A stretch of 64,000 nt of DNA from a candidate division BRC1 bacterium HGW-BRC1-1 (GTDB taxonomy: Bacteria > Sumerlaeota > Sumerlaeia > Sumerlaeales > Sumerlaeaceae). The notes under the pieces are model-generated. The model did no database searches. It was not told the origin of the DNA and saw nothing but the letters and a program-made list of their open reading frames with translations. The stretch spans positions 62,001 to 126,000 of the forward strand of contig PHCB01000005.1 of NCBI GenBank assembly GCA_002842095.1, written 5' to 3'. Positions 9,605 through 18,504 of the stretch are shown here, in pieces; the first letter of the stretch is position 1; each line of letters begins with the position of its first letter. A program made the translations under genes and the position numbers.

Positions 9605-10762
9605 ATGAAGATTCACGAGTATCAGGCCAAGGCAATCCTTCGCAAATACGGGGTAAAAACCCCGGCTGGAGAAGTTGCGCAAACGCCCGAAGAAGCTGCC
9701 GCCATATCGAAGCGTCTGCTCGATGAAGGCGCATCCCTGCCCCACGTGGTTAAATCGCAGGTTCTCGTGGGGGGGCGCGGCAAAGCCGGCGGCATCAAGC
9801 TTGCCAACTCCCCCGACGAGGTGCGCGAAGTGGCCGGCCGCATTCTCGGCATGGACATCAAGGGCGAAATTGTAGGAGAGGTGCTGATCGAGCAGGGCAT
9901 CGACATTCAGCGCGAAATTTATCTGGGTATCATCCTCGACCGTTCACGCAAGAAACCCGTCATCATGGCCAGTGCGGCCGGTGGTGTGGAGATTGAACAG
10001 GTTGCCGCTGACACCCCCGAGAAAATTCTCTTCGTCGCGGTTGAACCCTGGATTGGACTGGCCGATTTTCAGATTCGTGAGATTGCCGCGTTCATTGAAA
10101 TTCCTAAAAGTGGCGCCAAAGATTTCGCCGCTATCATGCGCGGCTTGTATAAGGCTTTCACGGAGAGCGACTGCTCTCTGGCCGAGATCAACCCTCTCGT
10201 CATAACGGGAGACGGCGCCGTGATCACCGCCGATGCGAAGATGAACTTCGACGACAACGCGGTGGGACGACACCCGGCCATCGCCGCCCTGCGCGATGAC
10301 GCCGCCGAGGATCCCCTCGAACGCAAAGCACGCGAACTGCATCTGAATTACGTCAAGCTCGATGGCCAGATCGGTTGCATCGTCAACGGTGCGGGGCTCG
10401 CCATGGGCACCATGGACATCGTAAAACATTTCGGCGGCGAACCCGCCAACTTCCTCGACATCGGCGGCGGCGCAAAAGCCGAACAGGTGGCGGAAGCTCT
10501 GAAGCTGATCGTGGCCGACCCGAAGGTTAACACCATCTTCTTCAACATTTTCGGCGGTATCGTCCGTTGTGATCTCGTGGCTGAGGGCATACTCTCTGCC
10601 ATCAAATCACTGCCTGATTGGAACACGCCCATCGTGATCCGGTTGAGTGGCACCAACGAAGAAGCCGCCCGCGAAATGTTGAAGGGCACGGATCTCATCT
10701 CCGCAGCGACGATGAGTGAAGGCGCGCGCAAGGCCGTGGAAATCAGCAAGCGCGCCGCTTGA
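9605..10762 (+). CDS. sucC: Succinate-CoA ligase (ADP/GDP-forming) subunit beta
   Basis: 385 residues, full length for SucC. The start MKIHEYQAKAILRKYGV is the family N-terminus. The ATP-grasp domain follows with VLVGGRGKAGGIKLA near residue 50. The C-terminal flavodoxin-like ligase domain has NGAGLAMGTMDIVKHFGG and FNIFGGIVRCD. With SucD it makes succinyl-CoA/succinate plus nucleotide triphosphate in the TCA cycle. The start is preceded by GGAGTCAGGG. sucD normally follows directly, but here the next gene is convergent after nine bases, so the alpha subunit must be encoded elsewhere. Confidence 0.95.
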   Translation: MKIHEYQAKAILRKYGVKTPAGEVAQTPEEAAAISKRLLDEGASLPHVVKSQVLVGGRGKAGGIKLANSPDEVREVAGRILGMDIKGEIVGEVLIEQGIDIQREIYLGIILDRSRKKPVIMASAAGGVEIEQVAADTPEKILFVAVEPWIGLADFQIREIAAFIEIPKSGAKDFAAIMRGLYKAFTESDCSLAEINPLVITGDGAVITADAKMNFDDNAVGRHPAIAALRDDAAEDPLERKARELHLNYVKLDGQIGCIVNGAGLAMGTMDIVKHFGGEPANFLDIGGGAKAEQVAEALKLIVADPKVNTIFFNIFGGIVRCDLVAEGILSAIKSLPDWNTPIVIRLSGTNEEAAREMLKGTDLISAATMSEGARKAVEISKRAA

Positions 10763-10771
10763 TTTCTGGCG

Positions 10772-11722
10772 TTAAAACGCTCCGTCAGGGAACGTGACCC
10801 GCCAGACACTTCCATCGCGCTTACCATTACCGCTGCCGCCACAGGTCACCCAGAGTACCTTTTCGTTCGTGCCCGGCTGCAGTTCGCAGTTGGTCGTTCT
10901 GTCCGTGATGGGCACCGTCATAAGCGTTTTCCCATCCGGCGAAGCAACCCGGATGTTTCCTGTCACATATTGAGCGATGTAAAGATTCCCCTTGGAATCA
11001 ATGGTCATACCATCGGGGTTGTCGCCGTGGTCAAGCTGCAGCCAGACGCTTCCCTCCGTCAGATCGCCATTCTCCCCCAGCTTGAAACGCATGATGTCGT
11101 GCGTCCCCGAGCGGGCGAGATACAACCACTTCTGGTCGGGCGAAACCACCAGGCCATTGGGCTGGTCCGTCGTGGTAACAACGCGTACGACCTTCCCATC
11201 CGGGGATATGCGATAGACTCCCTGAACCTTGTCAGGGCCCGGCGCCCATGTTGGGTCCGTAAAGAAAACGTTCCCGCGCTTGTCCAGCGCCACATCGTTG
11301 ACGTTCAGATAAGGTTTCCCCTCGTATTTGCTTGTCAGAACCTCAAAATCGCCGGTCTTCGCATCGATGCGCAGCATCTCAAATTCCGAATGGCAGCAGG
11401 CGTAAATGGAGCGACCATCATTGCTCATGATGAGGCCGTTGGTTTTCTTCCCCTTATCGAACCATGTCTGCGATCCGCCTTCGGGTTTGATGCGCTCGAT
11501 GGTTTTTCCATGGACATCAGAGAAGAGAAGAAAACCATCGGGATGCCATACGGGGCCTTCAGGGAAAACCAGATTATCGGCTATTTTTTCTACGCGAGCC
11601 GCGGTTTGTTGAGTCATCGTTGTTCCTTTTTCACTGGTTTGGGCCCCATGCAACTGCGCGCCACTCATGCAAAACAGAAATCCCACGGCAAGCATCATGC
11701 TTGCCCGAGGCAGAAACATCAT
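10772..11722 (-). CDS. Secreted SMP-30/gluconolactonase-like beta-propeller protein
   Basis: 316 residues. A signal peptide is visible (basic start, hydrophobic MMLAVGFLFCMSG, then AQLHGAQ). The rest is a six-bladed propeller of the SMP-30/gluconolactonase/LRE family, with FPEGPVWHPDG for the first metal-binding Glu, NVNDVALDKRG for the Asn/Asp ligands, PNGLVVSPDQ and NPDGMTIDSKGNLYIA. Members are metal-dependent lactonases acting on sugar lactones. Its start overlaps the stop of the upstream gene as TGATG, so the two are translationally coupled. The substrate is unknown. Confidence 0.88.
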   Translation of the reverse strand: MMFLPRASMMLAVGFLFCMSGAQLHGAQTSEKGTTMTQQTAARVEKIADNLVFPEGPVWHPDGFLLFSDVHGKTIERIKPEGGSQTWFDKGKKTNGLIMSNDGRSIYACCHSEFEMLRIDAKTGDFEVLTSKYEGKPYLNVNDVALDKRGNVFFTDPTWAPGPDKVQGVYRISPDGKVVRVVTTTDQPNGLVVSPDQKWLYLARSGTHDIMRFKLGENGDLTEGSVWLQLDHGDNPDGMTIDSKGNLYIAQYVTGNIRVASPDGKTLMTVPITDRTTNCELQPGTNEKVLWVTCGGSGNGKRDGSVWRVTFPDGAF

Positions 11723-12774
11723 CAGGCTTCCACCACAGAACCCTGCGGTGGTGGCGTTACACCAGGCAGATAATCGTTTCCAAATGCGAAACGACCGCAG
11801 ATCTCGGTGAAGCGTTCTTTCAGCTTGGTGCCCTGGGCGTCTTTGTAATCGTACGGCTCACCCAGATTTCGATCCTCTGCAAGCACTTGCTTCAAGGTGC
11901 GCTTCGCTTCGGCCACGTTGCGTCTGACAAACTCGATCATCTTCTCACGGGTCACCATGTCATGGTCCATGTGCATGGCGCGGGCGAAATAATCGTGCAT
12001 GGCCGGATCCACATCCTTGCTCTCATCTTCCAGAGCCTCAAGCGCCATCATATGCCTGGCTGTTTTCATAATTTCCTGGTTCGTGGCGGCCACGGGAAGT
12101 TCATCGCGACAGATAATGGTCACATAAGCCTCTTCCTCTTTTCGCTTCTGCACAAACCGTGTGACAATCTGGTTCATAAGGGTCAGTTCGAATTTGAAGA
12201 TATCATCGTCGGTGAAAGGATCATCAGACCGCAACCGCATGGCAGCCCTATATTTTTTCCTCATATCGTCGGAAATGGAAATGGCCTGAATTGCCGAAAT
12301 ACGGCGGACATTTTTATCGAAGTGGAAAAGGTCCGCAGCATCCGACAGGTCCCAATACGACCAATGTTGCACTAACTGAACCACGGTTTCGAGAGACGGG
12401 TTGAGCGAACGGAACAGCGTGCGGGTGTCGTGGATAGCCATGTCCACCACACGGCTGGATTTTGCCTGGTCCTGTCGGTCAATGATCTCATAGACCACGG
12501 CGTTTTGATCTGTATGGCTGAGAATCGCGCGGCGTCGTGTGTCATCGACACCCGTGAGAGCATCTGCGACCCGAACGCGATCGGGAGCAAACGTCTTTAA
12601 CTTCTCCAGAACCTGTCGCATGTGCGCCATCTGCATCCACACGATCTCCCCGATAACCATCGCAATAGGAGGATGCATGCGTGAGGCCTGCCGGCCGCGG
12701 GTTGCAATGTAGTCGCTCAAATAATGCAGAACGCCCTCTACTGCATCATCGTGGTTGGAGGGTTCGACGCTCAT
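11722..12774 (-). CDS. Conserved-looking hypothetical protein, helical, coupled to SMP-30 gene
   Basis: 350 residues from the ATG at 12774, which has GAGGAG seven bases upstream. A longer in-frame start at 12849 has no comparable site. I do not recognise the family. The protein appears almost entirely alpha-helical, is rich in Met, Asp and Arg, and has no signal peptide or membrane segment. It contains several HXXD/E-like stretches (MHDYFARAMHMDHDMVTREKM near residue 275). It ends in a TGATG overlap with the secreted SMP-30 gene. A cytoplasmic regulatory or scaffold role is possible, but nothing in the sequence fixes it. Confidence 0.75.
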   Translation of the reverse strand: MSVEPSNHDDAVEGVLHYLSDYIATRGRQASRMHPPIAMVIGEIVWMQMAHMRQVLEKLKTFAPDRVRVADALTGVDDTRRRAILSHTDQNAVVYEIIDRQDQAKSSRVVDMAIHDTRTLFRSLNPSLETVVQLVQHWSYWDLSDAADLFHFDKNVRRISAIQAISISDDMRKKYRAAMRLRSDDPFTDDDIFKFELTLMNQIVTRFVQKRKEEEAYVTIICRDELPVAATNQEIMKTARHMMALEALEDESKDVDPAMHDYFARAMHMDHDMVTREKMIEFVRRNVAEAKRTLKQVLAEDRNLGEPYDYKDAQGTKLKERFTEICGRFAFGNDYLPGVTPPPQGSVVEA

Positions 12775-12897
12775 GAGAAATCTCCTCGTTGAAATATGCG
12801 GAACGGGTGAGAGAGGAAAAACCACTTCCCCCGAATCCATTCGCACCACCCCCGCCTACGATCGCAACATCATTTTCGCCCGGCGTTGTCCACCGGG

Positions 12898-13686
12898 TTA
12901 AAACTTCCCACCCAGCACTTCACTCAGAAACCCAAAGGACTTCAATTCCATCTCCAGATGGCGTCGCATGACATCGCGCACTATCCTCAAAAACAACAGG
13001 ACGGACCGCTGAGGCAACGGAGTCCTGTCTTTGGGAATACTACGCGAAAACACCGCTTGAAGACCACGCACGTCCGCCCCCGTGAGTGGCAGGTAACGTC
13101 GGTGTTCCGCCGCACAATCCGCACAAACAGTTTCGGCACCGCGCAAATCAAAATGGTGAAGCTGGAGTTTCGAGCCGCATCGCCCGCATACTCCGAACTG
13201 AGGGCCAACCCCCATCTCGTTCAACAAGCGCGCCCAGTACCACAGCACCGATGCATCGCGCGCCACGAATATGGGCTCGCGAGCCACCGCGGAGCCCACC
13301 ATCTGGATTTGATTCATGAAACCTTCCGTGAGACCAAAAAGGCGGTCCCCTTCTGGCCCGGGTTGCGCGCTTGCCAGCAAGATTTCAAACCACGCCCCGG
13401 CCAGCGCATAGGCTTCGATGTTCGTACGCAGCACGTCGTATTGCCGCTCCACCTCCGCACTGCGCAAAGCGCCCAGACCGTCGGGATCACGCAGCGAATA
13501 GCTCAGATGAACCAATGCAAATGGCTGCAACACCGGTGCGCTTGCACCTTTGCGAACCGAGCGCATTCCCCGACCCACCAGCGAAACCAACCCTTCGCCC
13601 TGCACCAACAGCCGCACCAGCGCGGAGGACTCCCGATAGTCGCGCACATCCAGCACGAACGCTCGGGCGCCTTGCACCATGGCCAT
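12898..13686 (-). CDS. recO: DNA repair protein RecO
   Basis: 262 residues, close to the usual 240-270. The N-terminal OB fold begins ARAFVLDVRDYRESSALVRLL and contains GRGMRSVRKG. The C-terminal helical domain carries a four-cysteine zinc site, CGRC near residue 155 followed by CADC. RecO helps RecA load on SSB-coated single-stranded DNA with RecR and RecF. It sits in a minus-strand run between a deoxyhypusine synthase-like gene (24 bases upstream) and an unknown gene. Confidence 0.9.
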   Translation of the reverse strand: MAMVQGARAFVLDVRDYRESSALVRLLVQGEGLVSLVGRGMRSVRKGASAPVLQPFALVHLSYSLRDPDGLGALRSAEVERQYDVLRTNIEAYALAGAWFEILLASAQPGPEGDRLFGLTEGFMNQIQMVGSAVAREPIFVARDASVLWYWARLLNEMGVGPQFGVCGRCGSKLQLHHFDLRGAETVCADCAAEHRRYLPLTGADVRGLQAVFSRSIPKDRTPLPQRSVLLFLRIVRDVMRRHLEMELKSFGFLSEVLGGKF

Positions 13687-13709
13687 GATTCAGTCGCCCA
13701 TCGGATGGG

Positions 13710-14810
13710 TTAACGCTTGCCGGCTTTGCGCACCGCGTCATATTCCGACCGCAGATGAGCCATCATCTTATCCCGCTGATCGTAAAGCCGCTTGGGCCTG
13801 CGGGGCGCATGGCGCGACAGTGCGTAGGCCGTGATGAGAGGCATGGCTATCGTCGTGTCGCAGTAGCACACCACAGCATCGGGAAGCATGTCCGGGTCAA
13901 TCTTGCCCCAACTCACCGCTTCGCTGGGCGTGGCACCGCTCAGGCCGCCGGTGTCCGGACGTGCATCCGTAACCTGCAGGAAATAATCATGGCCGCGCTC
14001 ATCAATGCCCAGAACTTCCTGGATTTGGGGTTCGGTCTGCAGAGCAAAGTTTTTGGGCGAACCACCGCCAAAGATCACGATGGCGCTCTTGCCACCGGAA
14101 CGCTTTGCGTTCAAAACGATGGATGCCGTCTCGTTCACATCCAGCATGGGGTCAATGGTCAGCTTCGATCCGCACAACTGACGCTCGGCGATGTTCATGC
14201 CGATGGAACTGTCGCCCGGGCTCGATGTGTAAACCGGAACGCCGCATTCGTAACAAACCGACAGCAGCGACCGCCGCTTTGCTCCCAACTTCTCTTCGCG
14301 AGCAGCAATGTATTTTCCGCAAAGGTAATGGAATTCCGCACTGCTCATGCTGCGTTGAAACTCCTCCGCATCGAACAACTGGCGGAAGAACAAATCGGTC
14401 TCCAGCAGAACGGAGTAATCGAAGAAGATGTCATAGATACGCACCACGCCCTCATCGCGCAACACGCGGTCGTCGATGGAAGGGCTGCCCTCGTGCAGAT
14501 TCAGTCCAATGCCGAAATGCGTATCGTGGTAAAGATTGGCTCCGGTGGAAATGATCCAATCGACGAACCCCGCCTCCACCAGAGGAATGAGAGATGACAT
14601 GCCAAGCCCGGCCGGCGTGAGCGCACCGGTCAGCGTCATGCCCACGGTCACATCGTCGTCGAGACATTTGTTGGTCAGCAACTGGGCAGCCTGACGCAGG
14701 CGGCCACCATTATAGGCCATAAAACTCTGCTCCATCAAATCAGCCACGGTCATGCCTGCTGTTATGGACGGCGGATCAATGCGCCGCCCCTTCAGAAATT
14801 TCGATGTCAT
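13710..14810 (-). CDS. Deoxyhypusine synthase-like protein
   Basis: 366 residues, matching the family. Landmarks are [20 protein letters not shown] at 59-78, [17 protein letters not shown] at 88-104, [13 protein letters not shown] at 192-204 and [15 protein letters not shown], which places the expected active-site lysine at about residue 253. In archaea and eukaryotes the enzyme transfers the butylamine group of spermidine to eIF5A. Bacterial members lack that partner and some act in polyamine metabolism, for example homospermidine formation. No eIF5A gene is in the window. GAGGAG lies upstream of the ATG. The family is certain; the substrate is not. Confidence 0.88.
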   Translation of the reverse strand: MTSKFLKGRRIDPPSITAGMTVADLMEQSFMAYNGGRLRQAAQLLTNKCLDDDVTVGMTLTGALTPAGLGMSSLIPLVEAGFVDWIISTGANLYHDTHFGIGLNLHEGSPSIDDRVLRDEGVVRIYDIFFDYSVLLETDLFFRQLFDAEEFQRSMSSAEFHYLCGKYIAAREEKLGAKRRSLLSVCYECGVPVYTSSPGDSSIGMNIAERQLCGSKLTIDPMLDVNETASIVLNAKRSGGKSAIVIFGGGSPKNFALQTEPQIQEVLGIDERGHDYFLQVTDARPDTGGLSGATPSEAVSWGKIDPDMLPDAVVCYCDTTIAMPLITAYALSRHAPRRPKRLYDQRDKMMAHLRSEYDAVRKAGKR

Positions 14811-14887
14811 CTGACCAACTCCTCATCGCCTGTTTTACTGTTTATCCGTTTCATCGAACTTGGGTTACCGAAGCACCACAATTTCCA

Positions 14888-16276
14888 TCAAGCATCCTGC
14901 TCATGTTCCAAAGCATCATCCTGCTGCCGCATGAGAGCCAGAAATAGCGCGGCCAGCACCCACGCGAGACTCCCCCGCACGGCCATATGCAAAGGGAAGC
15001 TGAAGGCTGCATTGATGAAGATGCAGGCGGCTCCCCCAAAGCATGCAAGGGCCAGAAGGACGCGATCTTTCTCGATTGGAGAATCGTCGCTCTCCCCGTT
15101 CAACCGAATGAATTTTAAAACGACAACGGTCAGAAAAAACAAAATAGCTGCCAGTCCCACGGTCCCCCGGTCAGCCCATATCTCCAGATAATCATTATGC
15201 GCATGATCAGCCACTCCCCCCTTCAGGTCTTCGGTCATCATGAGCACCCCCGCGCGGGGATCATCCTCCTGCAGGCGCAGGACGGTGGGATAGAAATTCA
15301 ATTGATATGTGCCGGGGCCATCCCCCAGCACCGGGTGGCGCGCGATCATCTTTCCCGAAACGGAATAGAACAAGACTCGCTCGCGCATGGAGGTTGAATT
15401 GAGATCGAGCAGCGCAACGAAACGCTGGGCCAACCGCACATTGCGCACATTGAGCGGATTACTGGTTGAAAGCAGGACAACACCTGCGGCCGCCAGGATA
15501 GTCAGCAGCGCCAACCCCCAAAACGTAACACGTCGAAGCCTGCGGCTGAGTTGCGGCCAAACCCGGATGAGCACCAACGCAACCGCCAGCACAAACCCAA
15601 TACCCGCCCCCCGGGTGCCACTGAGTAGTAGCGCGAAAAGCAAAGACACCGTCACCACCATCCAGATCCCAAGGCGAACAATGCTCCCACCGCGCAGAAG
15701 TTGCAGCAATGCCACGGCAGAAACCGCAGCAACATATCCGCCGAAATACTCCGGGTTTCCCAGCAGGGAATGGACATAGTTGCGGCCATCCTCGGCCTTG
15801 ATTAAAAACGGATAAATACCCTGTAGAAAATCCCAACCGAGAAAAGCACTCACCCCATAAATAGTGGCGGCCATGGCGCTCACAGCAATCACAACCAACA
15901 AGCGCGTGGCCTCGCGGGTTGAAGGCAACACCCGGTAAACCATCCAACCGAGCAGTGGCAGCGTCCAATTTTGCCACGCCTCAAAAAACGAAAACATGGG
16001 GCGGGAAGAAAATACCGTGGCCAGTAAACCCGAAGCGGTAACGCTCAAAAAAGCCAGATCAACCAGGTCCCACCGGCGGCGCAGCAACGCCGGCCAGACT
16101 GCCACAAACAACACTCCCAGCACCGCCAGAAAGAACCGCAAACCCAGTTCCTTGGAATGCACTGCGGGATTCTGCGTGGACAGTGGAATGACCAACAAAG
16201 GGAGGATAAAGAGCATCGCGCCCAGCATCAGCAGAAAACCTTTGCGAGCTGAACGGGCTATAATCGAAGCCTCCAT
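14888..16276 (-). CDS. O-antigen ligase/polymerase-like membrane protein
   Basis: 462 residues from the ATG at 16276; the frame continues upstream to 16360 but the extension is not hydrophobic or conserved-looking. About ten to twelve transmembrane segments are visible, with a large loop near residues 300-370. That loop contains the family signature region GDGPGTYQLNFYP and ADHAHNDYLEIWADRGTVG, the HxxxxxxxxEx(G)-type motif of the Wzy/WaaL superfamily. These enzymes ligate or polymerise lipid-linked polysaccharide at the periplasmic face. The polyprenyl glycosylphosphotransferase at 54134 could supply such substrates, though it is far away. Confidence 0.85.
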   Translation of the reverse strand: MEASIIARSARKGFLLMLGAMLFILPLLVIPLSTQNPAVHSKELGLRFFLAVLGVLFVAVWPALLRRRWDLVDLAFLSVTASGLLATVFSSRPMFSFFEAWQNWTLPLLGWMVYRVLPSTREATRLLVVIAVSAMAATIYGVSAFLGWDFLQGIYPFLIKAEDGRNYVHSLLGNPEYFGGYVAAVSAVALLQLLRGGSIVRLGIWMVVTVSLLFALLLSGTRGAGIGFVLAVALVLIRVWPQLSRRLRRVTFWGLALLTILAAAGVVLLSTSNPLNVRNVRLAQRFVALLDLNSTSMRERVLFYSVSGKMIARHPVLGDGPGTYQLNFYPTVLRLQEDDPRAGVLMMTEDLKGGVADHAHNDYLEIWADRGTVGLAAILFFLTVVVLKFIRLNGESDDSPIEKDRVLLALACFGGAACIFINAAFSFPLHMAVRGSLAWVLAALFLALMRQQDDALEHEQDA

Positions 16277-16461
16277 GCGGTTACCCGGGGTTTGAAAGTG
16301 CAATCGAATGAGAAACCTGACACAAGATTTGGAATCAGAATGCGCTCGAAAAAACAGCACAATGCCGATATTACTTCAGAAAGAGAATGGGGCAGCGCGC
16401 AACCAAATTCCAGCCGGCACCACCGTCAGCACGACCAGTCATTCCTCAACCGATGCGTGGT

Positions 16462-16662
16462 TCAGTAGCGACGAAACTTATCGTAAATGATTGTAATTTC
16501 GTCGCCCTCAAGTATATCGACCCCATCGGGCATGGGCAAACCCGTTTCACGGGCAGCTTCGTCCACTATCCGCTGGATGAAAGAGTTCGAAGGAATACCC
16601 GGACGAGATTCTTCGGTCTCGAAGTCCGGGTGACGGTTGTCACGAAAATCCCTGTAAGCCAT
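16462..16662 (-). CDS. Small hypothetical protein
   Basis: 66 residues from the ATG at 16662. GGGAG lies about 11 bases upstream, and GTG codons at 16671 and 16674 are alternative starts. The sequence is acidic and Arg-rich and ends YDKFRRY. There is no signal peptide or membrane helix. It sits in line with smpB upstream and the O-antigen ligase gene downstream. I do not recognise the family. It is kept because its composition looks coding and it has no better frame on either strand, but it could be spurious. Confidence 0.45.
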   Translation of the reverse strand: MAYRDFRDNRHPDFETEESRPGIPSNSFIQRIVDEAARETGLPMPDGVDILEGDEITIIYDKFRRY

Positions 16663-16817
16663 CAGATACACCACTCCCAGGACGCAACGTGAAATTCTAT
16701 GGCTGAATGACCCTGCATCTGTTAGAGAACCATACGACTCAACCGTAAGAGTATTGCATCAGGCGGGGGCATTACCACCTTTTTCGACAAACAAACCATT
16801 TTTACGAAAGAGAACCC

Positions 16818-17285
16818 TTAATCGCGTCGATGTTTCATCACGCGAGATAGTTCGCGCTTGGATTCTTTATCCTTCAAATCATGGCGTTTATCGTATTCTT
16901 TCTTTCCCCGAACCACGCCCAACTCAACCTTCACCTGGCTCCCCTTAAAATAAAGCGAAAGAGGAACCACCGTAAAACCTTTTTGTCTCACCTGCACCGT
17001 CAGTTTACCGATCTGCTGCTTATGAAGCAGAAGCTTTCGGGGGCGCCTTTCCTCGTGGTTATTACGATTCGCCTTATCGTACGGGTTGATAAACATATTA
17101 TAGAGAAAGGCCTCACCAGCGGAGAAGGTTGCGTATGCATCCACCAGGCTACCCTTGCCCGCTCGCAGCGATTTCACCTCGGTGCCCACCAGCACGATGC
17201 CCGCCTCGATGCGATCCTCCACATGATAATCATGCCAGGCTTTACGGTTCGTCGCAATCACTTTGGTTTTGCTGGGTTCAGCCAT
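16818..17285 (-). CDS. smpB: SsrA-binding protein SmpB
   Basis: 155 residues from the ATG at 17285 (AAAGG upstream), the normal SmpB length; the 40-codon upstream extension is not family-like. Core motifs are TNRKAWHDYHVEDRIEAGIV, GTEVKSLRAGKGSLVDAYA and YDKANRNNHEERRPRKLLLHK. The C-terminal tail is basic (KRELSRVMKHRRD) and would fill the mRNA channel. SmpB brings tmRNA to stalled ribosomes. Its RNA partner is encoded in the same window at 31680-32117. It lies 52 bases downstream of an FtsX-like permease gene. Confidence 0.95.
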   Translation of the reverse strand: MAEPSKTKVIATNRKAWHDYHVEDRIEAGIVLVGTEVKSLRAGKGSLVDAYATFSAGEAFLYNMFINPYDKANRNNHEERRPRKLLLHKQQIGKLTVQVRQKGFTVVPLSLYFKGSQVKVELGVVRGKKEYDKRHDLKDKESKRELSRVMKHRRD

Positions 17286-17337
17286 CTTCTTACCTTTATC
17301 CTCTGCCTCTTTATAGTGGGAGAAGCGGCCTCTAAAT

Positions 17338-18504
17338 TCAATTTGTCTGACGCAAACCTGCCAATACACTTTGCCGGGATGCGATAATGCCGGGCACGGC
17401 AGCACTCAATACCCCGATGAGAAGCGACGCGATCAGGGCAATTAAAATAACCTGACCTCCCAACTGGAAGTACGGAATCATGCCGCCGGTCGCTTTGCTC
17501 AGATCCACCAGCGAGAAAAAAAGCCACCCCAGCCCCAAGCCCACGACTCCACCGGTGAGTGACAAGGCGATGCCCTCCCCGATCAATAGAAAGAGGATGG
17601 TGTTGCGGCGATATCCCAAAGTTTTCATGACCGCAATTTCGCCGGACCGCTCGCGGATCGACATGGCCATCGTGCTGGATACGACAAGCAGTATCGTGAG
17701 CACCACAATCGCCGAAATGCTGCCGAACAATAATTTCACATTGCCGAGCATACTCATGAAACTTGCCGCGAAAGCCTTCTCTGTCTCGGTCTTGGTTTCT
17801 GCGTTGGTGTTGCGAAAGGTCCTGTCGATCGTGTCCGCGACCCGTGCCGAGTCCGCCAGCGATCGCACCTTCACCCAATACGTACCCACGTTCCCCGAGC
17901 GCCCCATGGCCTCATCAAACAGATCGTTGTGAAAAAACAGCGTGGTGTCGTGACCGGGCACGGTTGTTCCAAAAATCCCACGGATGATTAATTCCACGGT
18001 GGCCGCAGAACCATCACTATTGAACCAAATCTGGCTGGTCAGGATGACGCGATCCCCCAGTTTCCAACCCATTTGATCGGCTGTAATGCGCCCCACGATG
18101 GCTGCGGACTTCTCTCGAACGAAGGCATCGCGTTCCTCCCGCGACAGAATCAGTTCCTGAAAAAGATCCAGCAGAACCCCGGCATCCACGGCAAATTGCC
18201 CAAAGAAACCCTGCTCATTTTCCGTGCGAACGCCCTGAAACCAGGTGAACGGCGTCACATATCTCACCCCGTCAATGGCGCGAATCTTGTTCTTAAATGA
18301 AGCGGGAAGAGGATCCGCCAGCGATGTTGACCGGCGCACAACGAGACGCAGATAGCTATCGTCGGTCTCGGGACCGTTAAGCAAAATAACAACCTGGATG
18401 AGGGTGCTCAGCAGAAACAAAGAGAACGCGATGCTCAAGACAGTGAGTGTCGTCCGCCGTGGATTGCGGAGCATGTTGCGCCAAGCAAGTTGACCCAGGG
18501 TCAT
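17338..18504 (-). CDS. FtsX/MacB-type ABC transporter permease
   Basis: 388 residues. One N-terminal transmembrane helix follows AWRNMLRNPRRTTLTVLSIAF (about residues 18-38). A periplasmic domain of about 220 residues comes next, then three C-terminal helices beginning near 265, 310 and 355 with SIRERSGEIAVMKTLGYRR between them. This is the MacB/LolC/FtsX permease layout without a fused ATPase. It overlaps tilS by four bases (ATGA), and no ATPase gene adjoins it. It might pair with the ATPase at 2317-3009. The transported molecule is unknown. Confidence 0.88.
   Translation of the reverse strand: MTLGQLAWRNMLRNPRRTTLTVLSIAFSLFLLSTLIQVVILLNGPETDDSYLRLVVRRSTSLADPLPASFKNKIRAIDGVRYVTPFTWFQGVRTENEQGFFGQFAVDAGVLLDLFQELILSREERDAFVREKSAAIVGRITADQMGWKLGDRVILTSQIWFNSDGSAATVELIIRGIFGTTVPGHDTTLFFHNDLFDEAMGRSGNVGTYWVKVRSLADSARVADTIDRTFRNTNAETKTETEKAFAASFMSMLGNVKLLFGSISAIVVLTILLVVSSTMAMSIRERSGEIAVMKTLGYRRNTILFLLIGEGIALSLTGGVVGLGLGWLFFSLVDLSKATGGMIPYFQLGGQVILIALIASLLIGVLSAAVPGIIASRQSVLAGLRQTN

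Noticed and set aside
8370-9734. Open frame of 454 codons on the minus strand, antisense to the leuB-like gene
   Set aside because: It is the complement of a clearly conserved dehydrogenase, has no recognisable motif, and would cover two real genes and their spacer. It is explained by the codon use of the real gene.
10769-10780. Palindrome GCGTT-AA-AACGC between sucC and the SMP-30 gene as a bidirectional terminator
   Set aside because: The stem is five pairs with a two-base loop and no T tract on either side.
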